A DNA stretch of 25,798 nt from Gemmatimonadota bacterium (lineage in GTDB: Bacteria; Gemmatimonadota; Gemmatimonadetes; Gemmatimonadales; GWC2-71-9). The stretch lies in NCBI GenBank assembly GCA_016180765.1, contig JACPAP010000130.1:1-25798 (forward strand), read 5' to 3'. A program made the position numbers and the translations under genes. The notes beneath the pieces are model-generated. The model was not told the DNA's origin, did not search any database, and saw only the letters and a program-made list of their open reading frames with translations. Each line of letters opens with the position of its first letter. Position 1 is the stretch's first letter. Positions 1-7,127 of the stretch are shown in pieces.

Positions 1-1
1 C

Positions 2-64
2 GTGTTGATGCGGGCGCTGGGGAAGACCCCGACCTGGGTGACGTATCTGAAGCCGACCGGGTGA
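2..64 (+). CDS. possible 3' end of a plus-strand gene, cut by window edge
   Basis: Frame 2 is open from the window edge to a TGA at 62-64 and would encode the last 20 residues of a protein, ending TWVTYLKPTG. I do not recognise the family. The fragment is too short to prove coding, and the opposite strand is also open here. If real, the gene would converge on the tmRNA gene, with the large inverted repeat at 119-209 between them. Confidence 0.25.
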   Translation: MLMRALGKTPTWVTYLKPTG

Positions 65-118
65 TGGGCGCCGGCGCAGGCGGCGCTGGGAGAGCGGGTG
101 GAGCGGGACGTCTAAGAA

Positions 119-209
119 GGCGGCAGAAGCGAGAGAAGCGGCAGAGGCGGCAGAAGATCGGCTGGGCGAAGTCCCCTGCCGCTTCTGCCGCCTCTCACGC
201 TTCTCCGCC
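119..209. repeat. long imperfect inverted repeat just past the tmRNA 3' end
   Basis: The arm at 119-153 is purine-rich and built from GGCGGCAGAAGCG-like units. It pairs with 176-209, matching at about 31 of 35 positions with one gap, around a loop of about 22 nt. The repeat starts 2-3 nt after the mature tmRNA 3' end at 212, so the primary transcript would fold into a large hairpin there. It may be a terminator or processing signal, or a dispersed palindromic repeat. There is no strong U-tract after it on the minus strand, only a short TTCTTA, so intrinsic termination is uncertain. Confidence 0.6.
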
Positions 210-211
210 GA

Positions 212-567
212 TGGAGGTGCGGGGAATCGAACCCCGGTCCGAGCCTCGATCCGAATCCGCTTCTACGCGCGTAGGCTGCGCTTGAGGTCTCCACCGGCTG
301 GGGCACAGCCGCCCGACCGGCAGACGAGCATCCGTTGAAATCTCGTGCGACCCGCGGACGCGACGTGCCGCACCAGCCCGACTTGTCGATACTCCCGGGC
401 CGCCTCAGGCGAGCCGCTTCGGGAGCAGGTGCGTGAAGCTAACGCTTACGCAGCCAGTGCCAAATCAGAATTGGCAGTTGTGTCGTTTCCCAGTTTTTTT
501 TACCAGGACCCGGGGACCTGGGCGCGCGACGGAATCCTCACCAGACCCGTCGAAACCAGTCACCCCC
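212..567 (-). ncRNA. ssrA: tmRNA (transfer-messenger RNA)
   Basis: The minus strand reads GGGGGTGACTGGTTTCGACG at the 5' end and finishes with a T-arm (CGGGG-TTCGATT-CCCCG, plus positions 220-236) followed by CACCTCC and an A discriminator. The 5' GGGGGUG pairs with 3' CACCUCC in a 7-bp acceptor stem containing one G-U. CCA is not encoded. The 356-nt length is normal for a one-piece tmRNA. A short frame starting at GGA and ending in LALAA-stop lies in the expected place. With SmpB this RNA rescues stalled ribosomes and tags the unfinished protein for proteolysis. It lies 97 nt downstream of the diguanylate cyclase stop and has its own candidate promoter. Confidence 0.97.
446..490 (-). other. 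tmRNA tag-peptide reading frame
   Basis: The resume codon is read as GGA (488-490), followed by AAC GAC and, after the rest of the tag, a TAA stop at 446-448. The predicted tag is GNDTTANSDLALAA, 14 residues. The N-D after the first residue and the terminal ALAA are the conserved tag features; ALAA is the ClpXP-type degron. The frame is fixed by the LALAA-TAA end. The alternative frame, which ends at a TGA inside the tag, lacks a degron. An A-rich stretch of 8 As lies just upstream of the resume codon. Confidence 0.88.
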
Positions 568-592
568 TCTGGGCCTTGCAGGACCCAAGTGA

Positions 593-621
593 AAGTTAGC
601 TCGGGCTGGGGCTGATAGCAA
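593..621 (-). promoter_or_regulatory. candidate promoter of ssrA
   Basis: On the minus strand a TTGCTA -35 box (616-621) and a TAACTT -10 box (593-598) are separated by 17 nt. Transcription would begin near 586, about 19 nt before the mature 5' end at 567, as expected for a precursor trimmed by RNase P. The same TAACTT hexamer occurs before mreB and dusB. This is a pattern match only. Confidence 0.5.
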
Positions 622-664
622 AGAGCCAGCGCGCGCGGAGAGACCTGGTCGGGCGTCACGCCGC

Positions 665-2077
665 TCAACGACTAGGGAGGGCAACCTCCACCCGGTTGCG
701 CCCGTTGTCCTTGGCCCGGTACAACGCCGCGTCGGCGGCGGCATAGAGGTTGGCCGTCTGGCCCACGGTCACGGGCTTGCCGGCGAGGCCCACGGAGCAC
801 GCGATGGAGAGTTCGGCGCCCGCCCAATACAGCTTCGCCTCGGCGACCGCCTGCCGCACCCGCTCCGCCACCTCGCGGGCCCGCTCCAGGGGCGTGTTCG
901 GCAACCACAAGGCGAATTCCTCCCCACCGACCCGCGCCGCCAGATCCTGCTCCCGGAGCGTGCTGCGGAGCACCCGCGCCACGTGACGCAGCGCGGCATC
1001 GCCCGCCGCGTGCCCGAAGTTGTCGTTGAGCTTCTTGAAGTGGTCCAGGTCCACCAACAGCAGGGCACACTCAGCCGACTGATCCGACTGCAGGGTGCGG
1101 TCCAGCGCGCGCCGATTCCACAACCCCGTCAGCTCGTCGGTCTGGGCCCGGGTCTCCGCGGCTCGAATGGCCGCCGCCATCGCGAGCCGGGGCCCGTTCT
1201 CCTCGGCCAGACTGACGAGACGCTGTTGCGCGGCGCCCCCCAGTTGGTCCGGCCGGCCGAACACCACCAGGGCACCCACCCCCTGGCGGCCGTCGTGGAG
1301 CGGAAACGCGCCGCCCTGCTCTTCCCTGCGCCGGCGGTCGGCCCGCAACTGTCCGAACAGTTCCCTGCCGCTCATCCCGACAATGGGGATGTCGCCCATG
1401 CAGGCCCGACCCGCCACGGAATCGGGCGCTACGGGCGAGCGGATCAGCCGGCGATCGACGCCGTGGGAGACCGCGACGATGGTTGCCGCCTGGCTCCCCG
1501 GGTCGCGCATCACGATCGCCGTGGGACACTCGGACGCGGCGCGCGCGGCTTCGCACACGGCGAACGCCACGCTCTCGAGCGCCTCGGGGACGGTGGCCCC
1601 CGGTGGCCCGGTGACCGCCGGCTTCGGCGCCCAACCCCGTGCGCTCCCCGCCCGGAAGGCGGCCAGCAGCGCACGCTGATCCGCCAGCGCGGCGTCCGCC
1701 GCGTCCGGCGCCAGGGCGGTCCCCTTCCAGGCGAGCGCCACGCCGTGGTCGCCGTCCCCGACGGCCACGATGGTATGGGGATCGCGGAGCACGTGCTGCC
1801 GGCGGTCGCCCAGGGCCACCCGGGCGGTTGCGGTCACCCGCTCCGCGAGATCTCCCACCCCCGTCAGGGCACCCGCCGTCAGCACCGGCTCGCCATCGGC
1901 CTGGACCAGGCACGCGAACGCGGCGCCATGCGCCCGGCGCAGGAGATCCAGCACGTGCTGCGGGTCCGCCGGCGTACCCGGCGAGGCGGCGCCGTGGTTC
2001 CCCCGCACCCACCGCCTCGCCACCCAGCCGGCCACGCCGCCCAGGGCGAAGAGGACCGGGAGCAGCCAGGGCGTCAT
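665..2077 (-). CDS. membrane-anchored diguanylate cyclase (GGDEF domain)
   Basis: The product has 470 residues. It would make cyclic di-GMP from two GTP. An N-terminal hydrophobic segment (about residues 3-20) anchors it to the membrane. The middle (about 165-310) looks like a GAF-type sensor fold, which I infer from length and layout. The C-terminal GGDEF domain starts near DELTGLWNRRALD and has an intact GGEEF active site at 384-388. An RxxD inhibitory site (REQD, 375-378) lies exactly five residues upstream, so product inhibition is likely. No EAL domain is present. The ATG overlaps the larB stop (ATGA), so it is the last gene of dusB-larB-GGDEF and probably translationally coupled. The signal sensed cannot be told from sequence. 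Confidence 0.93.
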   Translation of the reverse strand: MTPWLLPVLFALGGVAGWVARRWVRGNHGAASPGTPADPQHVLDLLRRAHGAAFACLVQADGEPVLTAGALTGVGDLAERVTATARVALGDRRQHVLRDPHTIVAVGDGDHGVALAWKGTALAPDAADAALADQRALLAAFRAGSARGWAPKPAVTGPPGATVPEALESVAFAVCEAARAASECPTAIVMRDPGSQAATIVAVSHGVDRRLIRSPVAPDSVAGRACMGDIPIVGMSGRELFGQLRADRRRREEQGGAFPLHDGRQGVGALVVFGRPDQLGGAAQQRLVSLAEENGPRLAMAAAIRAAETRAQTDELTGLWNRRALDRTLQSDQSAECALLLVDLDHFKKLNDNFGHAAGDAALRHVARVLRSTLREQDLAARVGGEEFALWLPNTPLERAREVAERVRQAVAEAKLYWAGAELSIACSVGLAGKPVTVGQTANLYAAADAALYRAKDNGRNRVEVALPSR

Positions 2078-2829
2078 GGCAAATGATTGATCCGCGACGC
2101 CGCCGCGGCGGCGCCGAAGCCATTGTCGATGTTCACGACCACGACCCCCGAAGCGCAGGAGTTGAGCATGGCGAGCAAGGCCGCGAGGCCCCCGAATGAT
2201 GCGCCATAGCCCACGCTGGTCGGAACCGCGACGACCGGCACCCGGACCATGCCGCCTACCACGCTCGCCAGGGCGCCATCCATTCCCGCCACGACGATCA
2301 CCACCGAGGCCCGGAACAGCTCATCCGCCTGGCGCAACACGCGATGAATGCCGGCCACGCCCACGTCCGTCAGCCGGCCTACCCGGTTGCCCAACGCGCA
2401 CGCCGCGACCGCCGCCTCTTCGGCGACCGGCAGGTCGCTGGTCCCCGCCGTCACGACCAGCACCGTTCCGCGGCCGGTCGCCGCGCGAGGCGGATCCGGC
2501 GGCAGATAGGCGGTACGTCCCAGGTCATTCAGCTCGACCTTCGGAAACCGATCCTGGAGCGCCTCCCGGGTGTCACCGTCGGCTCGCGTCACCAGAAAGG
2601 AGCCGTACGATTCCGCCAGCGAATGGCACACGCCCAGCACCTGGTCCGGCGTCTTGCCGATCGCCAGCACCACCTCCGGAAAGCCCTGGGTGAGCGGGCG
2701 CAGGTGATCCACCTGCGCGTAAGCCAGATCGTCCACCGGGAATCGCCGGAGCCGCTGCACCGCCGCTTCCGGCGTGAGCGCTCCCTGAGCGACGTCCGCG
2801 AGAAGCCGCTCCAGCTCAGCCGCGGTCAC
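2074..2829 (-). CDS. larB: LarB, pyridinium-3,5-biscarboxylic acid mononucleotide synthase
   Basis: The product has 251 residues. LarB carries out the first step of nickel-pincer nucleotide cofactor synthesis, carboxylating nicotinic acid adenine dinucleotide and releasing AMP. The N-terminal part (1-110) has the LarB-specific start (LERLLADVAQGALTPEAAVQRLRRFP). The C-terminal part (about 120-245) is a PurE-like domain with VTAGTSDLPVAEEA, a DVGVAGIHR segment, VVAGMDGALASVVGG and the PTSVGYGASFGGLAALL motif. The start is GTG, overlapping the dusB stop as GTGA. Neither LarC nor LarE, nor an obvious nickel racemase, is in the window, so the pathway partners must lie elsewhere or be absent. Confidence 0.93.
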   Translation of the reverse strand: MTAAELERLLADVAQGALTPEAAVQRLRRFPVDDLAYAQVDHLRPLTQGFPEVVLAIGKTPDQVLGVCHSLAESYGSFLVTRADGDTREALQDRFPKVELNDLGRTAYLPPDPPRAATGRGTVLVVTAGTSDLPVAEEAAVAACALGNRVGRLTDVGVAGIHRVLRQADELFRASVVIVVAGMDGALASVVGGMVRVPVVAVPTSVGYGASFGGLAALLAMLNSCASGVVVVNIDNGFGAAAAASRINHLP

Positions 2830-3809
2830 ACGACCGCTTGGGCCGGCTCGAGATAGCGCCGGAAGATGCGCCCGATCTCTGCCATGGACTCGATCTGCTG
2901 CAGCTCCCGTCGGAGTTCGGCGGCCCCCGGGACGCCGCGGACGTACCAGCTCAAGTGCTTCCGGAACTCGACCGCGGTTCGCCGATCAGAGCCCTGGATA
3001 GCCAGCTGCAGGTCGGCGTGACGCAACGCCACGGCGAAGCGTTCCGCCGCGGACGGGTCGGGGCGCGCTGCCCGCCCATCCAGCAGCGCGCGGGCCTGCT
3101 GGAAGATCCAGGGGTTGCCGAACGACCCCCGGGCGATCATGACCCCGGCGCACCCGGTGTGGCGCCACATGCGGTAGGCGTCCGCCGCGGTCTTGATGTC
3201 GCCGTTTCCCACCACCGGCACCTCGAGCGCCTCCACCACGGCCGCGATCTCGTCCCATCGCGCGGCCCCGGCGTACATCTGGGCCCGTGTGCGGGGGTGG
3301 AGCGTCAGCGCCTGGGCGCCGGCGTCCTGGCAACGCCGGGCGATGCCCACGGGATCGCGCAGCGACTCGTCCCAGCCCGAGCGCATCTTCACGGTGACGG
3401 GGAGATGGGTGGCCCGCCGCACGGCGCGGATGATAGACTCGACCAAGCTCAAATCCTTGAGACACCCCGATCCGCCGTTCCGCTTGACCACCTTCTTGAC
3501 CGGGCACCCAAAGTTGATGTCGACGAAATCCGGAGCGTAATGCTCGGTCACCAGCGCCGCGGCTTCCGCCATGCCGGCAGGGTCCGACCCGTAGAGCTGA
3601 ATGCCGATGGGCCGCTCCGGGTCCGTGAAGTAGGCTCCGTCATGCACGCTCTTGGCGCCACGCCGGAGGCCTTCGCAGGACAGAAACTCGGACACCACCA
3701 CGTCCGCCCCGAACGCCCGGCACAGTCGCCGAAACGGCGGCTCCGAAACCCCCGCCATGGGAGCCAGCAACAGCGGCATCCGGTGTGCCACGCGATAAGG
3801 GAACCACAT
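2826..3809 (-). CDS. dusB: tRNA-dihydrouridine synthase (DusB type)
   Basis: This is a flavin enzyme that reduces uridine to dihydrouridine in tRNA D-loops. The TIM-barrel start LLLAPMAGVSEPPFRRL, the FMN-domain motif NFGCPVKKVVKRNGGSG with the catalytic Cys, VKMRSGW, LHPRTRAQMYAG and VVGNGDI are all present, followed by the C-terminal helical tRNA-binding domain. I chose the ATG at 3809 (327 residues). A TTG three codons upstream (3818) would overlap the candidate -10 box, and the ATG at 3779 would remove residues just before the barrel. The ATG lies 7 nt after a TAACTT box, which suggests a leaderless mRNA. It is the first gene of the dusB-larB-GGDEF operon. Confidence 0.92.
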   Translation of the reverse strand: MWFPYRVAHRMPLLLAPMAGVSEPPFRRLCRAFGADVVVSEFLSCEGLRRGAKSVHDGAYFTDPERPIGIQLYGSDPAGMAEAAALVTEHYAPDFVDINFGCPVKKVVKRNGGSGCLKDLSLVESIIRAVRRATHLPVTVKMRSGWDESLRDPVGIARRCQDAGAQALTLHPRTRAQMYAGAARWDEIAAVVEALEVPVVGNGDIKTAADAYRMWRHTGCAGVMIARGSFGNPWIFQQARALLDGRAARPDPSAAERFAVALRHADLQLAIQGSDRRTAVEFRKHLSWYVRGVPGAAELRRELQQIESMAEIGRIFRRYLEPAQAVV

Positions 3810-3816
3810 GTGCGGC

Positions 3817-3846
3817 AAGTTAATGCGCGGGGCCGAAGCGGGGCAA
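3817..3846 (-). promoter_or_regulatory. candidate dusB promoter, possibly leaderless
   Basis: The minus strand has TTGCCC (3841-3846), an 18-nt spacer and TAACTT (3817-3822). Only 7 nt separate the -10 box from the dusB ATG at 3809, so transcription would start at or next to the A of the ATG. No Shine-Dalgarno sequence is visible. Confidence 0.4.
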
Positions 3847-3855
3847 CCGCACGGT

Positions 3856-3885
3856 TTGACACCGCACCGCGCGCTTCATTACGTT
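3856..3885 (+). promoter_or_regulatory. candidate promoter of the PTS IIA gene
   Basis: A consensus TTGACA (3856-3861) is followed after 18 nt by TACGTT (3880-3885), a weak -10. Transcription would begin near 3892, giving a leader of about 20 nt before the ATG at 3914. It is back-to-back with the dusB promoter; the two -35 boxes are 9 nt apart. Confidence 0.4.
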
Positions 3886-3913
3886 TCGCGCCGCCCCAAG
3901 GGTGTCCACCTCA

Positions 3914-4366
3914 ATGCGACTGACCGAGTTCTTCTCCGCCGACGCCATCGAGCTCCACCTCAAGAGCACGACCAAAGACGACGTTCTCAAGGAGCTCACC
4001 GCGCTCCTCAAGCTCGATGCCAAGGCCGACGGCATGCTGTTCAAGATGCTGAAGCGCCGAGAGAATCTCGGCTCGACCGGCATCGGGCGGGGCATCGCCA
4101 TTCCCCACTGCCGCTCCCTGGTGGTGGCGAAGCTGCGGGTCGCGTTCGGCCGCAAACCGGAGGGCATCGACTTCCGCGCCATCGACGACCAGCCGGTGCA
4201 CTACTTCTTCCTGATCGTCGCCCCGCCCCTCGAAGTGTCCAACCAGTACCTGCCCGTGCTCGGGAAAATCGCGCAATTCGCCAAGGAGGCGGACGTGCCG
4301 GAGCGGCTGGCGGGGCTCCAGGAGCCGGGCGAGTTCATCAAGCTACTGGAAGAAAAGAACCTCTGA
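3914..4366 (+). CDS. ptsN: PTS EIIA domain protein, PtsN (EIIA-Ntr) like
   Basis: This is a 150-residue, single-domain phosphotransferase protein of the fructose/nitrogen IIA family. The phosphorylated His lies in GIGRGIAIPHCRS, which matches the GIGNGIAIPH signature of EIIA-Ntr. The layout of short N-terminal segment, helix, GTGI loop and C-terminal helix is typical. No EIIB/EIIC or sugar genes are next to it, which favours a regulatory role (phosphorylation state read by target proteins) over sugar uptake. A GTG at 3902 is an alternative start adding four residues; I prefer the ATG, where family similarity begins (MRLTEFFSADAI). The gene is divergent from dusB and convergent with guaA. The symbol reflects family resemblance, not proven nitrogen regulation. 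Confidence 0.85.
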   Translation: MRLTEFFSADAIELHLKSTTKDDVLKELTALLKLDAKADGMLFKMLKRRENLGSTGIGRGIAIPHCRSLVVAKLRVAFGRKPEGIDFRAIDDQPVHYFFLIVAPPLEVSNQYLPVLGKIAQFAKEADVPERLAGLQEPGEFIKLLEEKNL

Positions 4367-4421
4367 ACTGCCGCGCGCTCGGAGACGCACCCCCCTTCTG
4401 CCGCTGGTGCCCCAGAATCCG

Positions 4422-5877
4422 TCACTCCCATTCGATCGTGGCCGGCGGCTTCGAGCTGACGTCGTAGACCACCCGGTTCACGCCCCGCACCTCGTTGATG
4501 ATGCGGCCGGCGATCCGGCCCCGAGCGGACCGGGAGCAGCACCGCGAACGCCTGCCAGATCTCGTCGTACAACCCGGCCGCGCGGATTTCCTCCAGATAG
4601 ATGGCGTCGGCCTGCCGGAGCACCTCGAGGCGCTCCGGCGTCACCGCGCCCAGGACCCGAATGGCCAACCCCGGCCCGGGGAACGGGTGCCGGCCGACGA
4701 TGGCTTCCGGCAAGCCCAGCTCGCGGCCCACCTGGCGCACTTCGTCCTTGAACAACTCGCGCAGCGGCTCGATCAGCTTGAACCGCAGGTTGGGCCTTAA
4801 GCCCCCGACGTTATGGTGCGTCTTGATGGTGACCGAGGGCCCTCCCCGCGGTGACGTGGACTCGATGACGTCCGGGTAAAGCGTTCCCTGCACCAGGAAT
4901 CCCACGTCCCCGGTCACGTGGCGGGCCGCATCCTCGAACACGTCGATGAACGCATGGCCAATGCGCCTCCGCTTCTCTTCCGGGTCTTCCACGCCGCCCA
5001 GCTGGTTCAGGAACCGGTCCGCGGCCTCCACCACCACGAGGTCCATGCCCAAGTGCGTACGGAAGGTCCGCTCCACCTGCTCCCGCTCGTGGAGGCGGAG
5101 CAATCCGTGGTCCACGAAGATGCAGGTGAGCCGGCCGCCCAGGGCCCGGTGTACCAGCACCGCCGCCACGGCGGAATCCACGCCCCCTGAGAGGCCGCAG
5201 ATCGCCCGCTGGCTGGGCCCCGCGCTCCGCCGAATCGCCTCGATCTGATCCGTGATGAACTGGCCGGCCGTCCAGTCCGAGGTGCACCCGCAGATGGAGA
5301 ACAGGAAGTTCTCGAGGATCTCTCCGCCCCGCGGCGTGTGGGCGACCTCCGGATGAAACAGCACTCCGTGGATGGGGCGGGACTGATGTTGCATGGCCGC
5401 CACCGGGGCGTTCGCCGTCACGGCGATGGTCTCGAACCCGGGCGGCGGCTGGTCGAGCCGGTCGCCGTGGCTGGCCCACACCGTGACGGCCTCACCCGGC
5501 TCGAACCCGGCGAACAGCCCGGCGCCGCGCCGGACCTCGATCTCCGCCCTGCCGTATTCCCGCTCCGGGGACGGCTGGACCTTGCCCCCGGCGAGATGGG
5601 CCACCAGCTGCATGCCGTAGCAGATGCCGAGCAGCGGGATGCCGAGCTCGAGCAGGGCGGGATCCGCGCTGGGGGCGCCCACATCGAACACCGAGTTGGG
5701 CCCGCCCGACAAGATGATCCCTCTGGGCGACGCCGACCGGATGAAGCCGAGATCGCAGCCCCGCGCGGCGGGGTGGATCTCACTGTAGACGTGCGCCTCG
5801 CGCACCCGGCGCGCGATAAGCTGGGTGAACTGCGAGCCGTAGTCGAGGATCAGGATGCCACGACGGAGACTGGTCAT
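4422..5877 (-). pseudogene. guaA: GMP synthase (guaA) with an internal deletion and frameshift
   Basis: GuaA converts XMP to GMP with glutamine and ATP. The amidotransferase domain is intact (LDYGSQFTQLI, nucleophile in LLGICYGMQL, His-Glu in LFHPEVAHT). So is the ATP-pyrophosphatase domain (ICGLSGGVDSAVAAVLV, FVDHGLLR, LVQGTLYPDVIES, KTHHNVGG, GRHPFPGPGLAIRVLG). After AVLLPVRS near 4523 the frame breaks. The C-terminal end RIINEVRGVNRVVYDVSSKP...IEWE continues in another frame to a TGA at 4422-4424. Compared with the family, about 37 residues of the XMP-binding/dimerisation domain (normally with a VGVMGD motif) are missing, roughly 110 nt. Read straight, the ribosome would run antisense through the PTS gene to about 4201. 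The ATG at 5877 overlaps the lysA stop (ATGA). This is either a real lesion or an assembly error. Confidence 0.85.
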
Positions 5878-7127
5878 GCGTCCCGCCACGCGGGGGTCAC
5901 GGTCTCGCCCCGCATCAGATCGTCGGCTCCCTCGCGCTCACGGATCACGGCGTAGCGTCCACCGTCCACCAGCACCTCTGCGGAGCGGGGCCGCGAGTTG
6001 TAGTGGAAGCTCATCCCGAAGCCGTACGCCCCCGCGCCCAGCACCGCCAGGAGCGCACCGGGCCCGGCTCCGTCCAAGCGGCGATCCAGCGCCAGAAAGT
6101 CGCCGCTCTCGCAATTCGGCCCCACCACATCCGCCACGCCCCCGTCTGCGGCCGCTGCGGCCTCTACGCCCCCCACGGCCGCTGCCAACACCACGATCTC
6201 GTGATACGCTTGATATAAGCTGGGCCGTAGCAGATCGTTCATTCCCGCGTCCGTGATCAGGAACTCGCGCCCGCCCGACCGCTTGTGGTAGAGTACCCGG
6301 GTCAGCAGATACCCGGCGTTGCCCACCAGAAAGCGCCCCGGCTCGATCAGCAACGGGAGCCCCGTTGCGCGGGCCAGCGGCGTCACGGCCGCGGCGAACA
6401 CGGTCGGATCCAGACCCTCCCCGCGACCGTAGGAGATCCCCAGCCCCCCTCCCACGTCTACCGACGTCAGCGAGTCGAGGCCCGCGGCGCGGAGCTCGGC
6501 CACCAGGCTCGCCAGCCGCTCCGCGCCCGCCCGGTACGGCGCGCCATCGGCGATTTGCGAGCCGAGGTGCATCCCCACCGAGGTGAGCACCAGATCTCGC
6601 TCGGCGGCCACGCAGCGGGCGAGCGGTAGCACCTGATCCAGCGGGACGCCGAACTTCATGCCGGCCTGCCCCGTCCGGGTGTAGGGATGCGTTTCCGTGG
6701 TCACGTCGGGATTGATCCGGAGCCCCACCGACACCGGAGCCGGGCGCCCGCGCGCCAGCCTCCGCAGCACCTGGAACTCGCCGTGCGACTCCAGGTTGAT
6801 GAGTCCCACGCCCGCGTTCAGCGCGGCCTCCAGTTCCCGCTCCGTCTTGCCGACGCCGCTGAACACCAGGTCCCCGCCCTGAAACCCCGCCCGCAGCGCC
6901 CGGGCCAGCTCGCCGCCCGACACGATGTCCGCGCCCGCGCCGAGCCCGCGAAGGAGTTTCAACACGGCCAGGTTGGCGTTGGCCTTGACCGAGTAGTGCA
7001 GCCGATGCGGAACCCCCGCCAGCGCGCCGCGCAGCGCTGCGTACTGGGTTCGGATCTTCTCCGCGTCGTAGACGTAGACCGGCGTGCCGACCGCGGCGGC
7101 GACGCCAATCAGTATGCCTTCGCCCAC
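5874..7127 (-). CDS. lysA: diaminopimelate decarboxylase
   Basis: LysA catalyses the last step of lysine synthesis, meso-diaminopimelate to L-lysine, using PLP. The PLP-binding Lys is in HYSVKANANL (Lys48 from this start). Also present are the DIVSGGEL barrel motif, GMHLGSQI, DVGGGLGI, EPGRFLVGNAG, the active-site Cys in GPNCESGDFL, and the closing GAYGFGMSFHYNSRPRSAEVLV. From the GTG at 7127 the protein is 417 residues. A GTG at 7160 would add 11 residues and fit the usual N-terminus about as well. A CTG at 7112 would overlap the proS stop. Both GTG starts overlap the proS 3' end. The ATGA junction to guaA implies one operon. Confidence 0.92.
   Translation of the reverse strand: MGEGILIGVAAAVGTPVYVYDAEKIRTQYAALRGALAGVPHRLHYSVKANANLAVLKLLRGLGAGADIVSGGELARALRAGFQGGDLVFSGVGKTERELEAALNAGVGLINLESHGEFQVLRRLARGRPAPVSVGLRINPDVTTETHPYTRTGQAGMKFGVPLDQVLPLARCVAAERDLVLTSVGMHLGSQIADGAPYRAGAERLASLVAELRAAGLDSLTSVDVGGGLGISYGRGEGLDPTVFAAAVTPLARATGLPLLIEPGRFLVGNAGYLLTRVLYHKRSGGREFLITDAGMNDLLRPSLYQAYHEIVVLAAAVGGVEAAAAADGGVADVVGPNCESGDFLALDRRLDGAGPGALLAVLGAGAYGFGMSFHYNSRPRSAEVLVDGGRYAVIREREGADDLMRGETVTPAWRDA

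Noticed and set aside
212..300. A plain tRNA gene at the T-arm
   Set aside because: The matching acceptor 5' strand is 330 nt away, and the intervening tag frame shows a tmRNA.
112..306. 64-codon minus-strand frame ending near the tmRNA T-arm
   Set aside because: It is the tRNA-like part of tmRNA read as protein.
465..744. Small minus-strand frames through the tmRNA 5' half
   Set aside because: They read through the structured tmRNA, and one ends at a TGA inside the tag in the wrong frame.
4201..4421. Extended C-terminus of GuaA antisense to the PTS gene
   Set aside because: It is only the product of the frameshift; the true GuaA end IEWE is present in the other frame.
4367..4421. Terminator between the convergent PTS IIA gene and guaA
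   Set aside because: I found no stem with a T-tract in the 55-nt gap.
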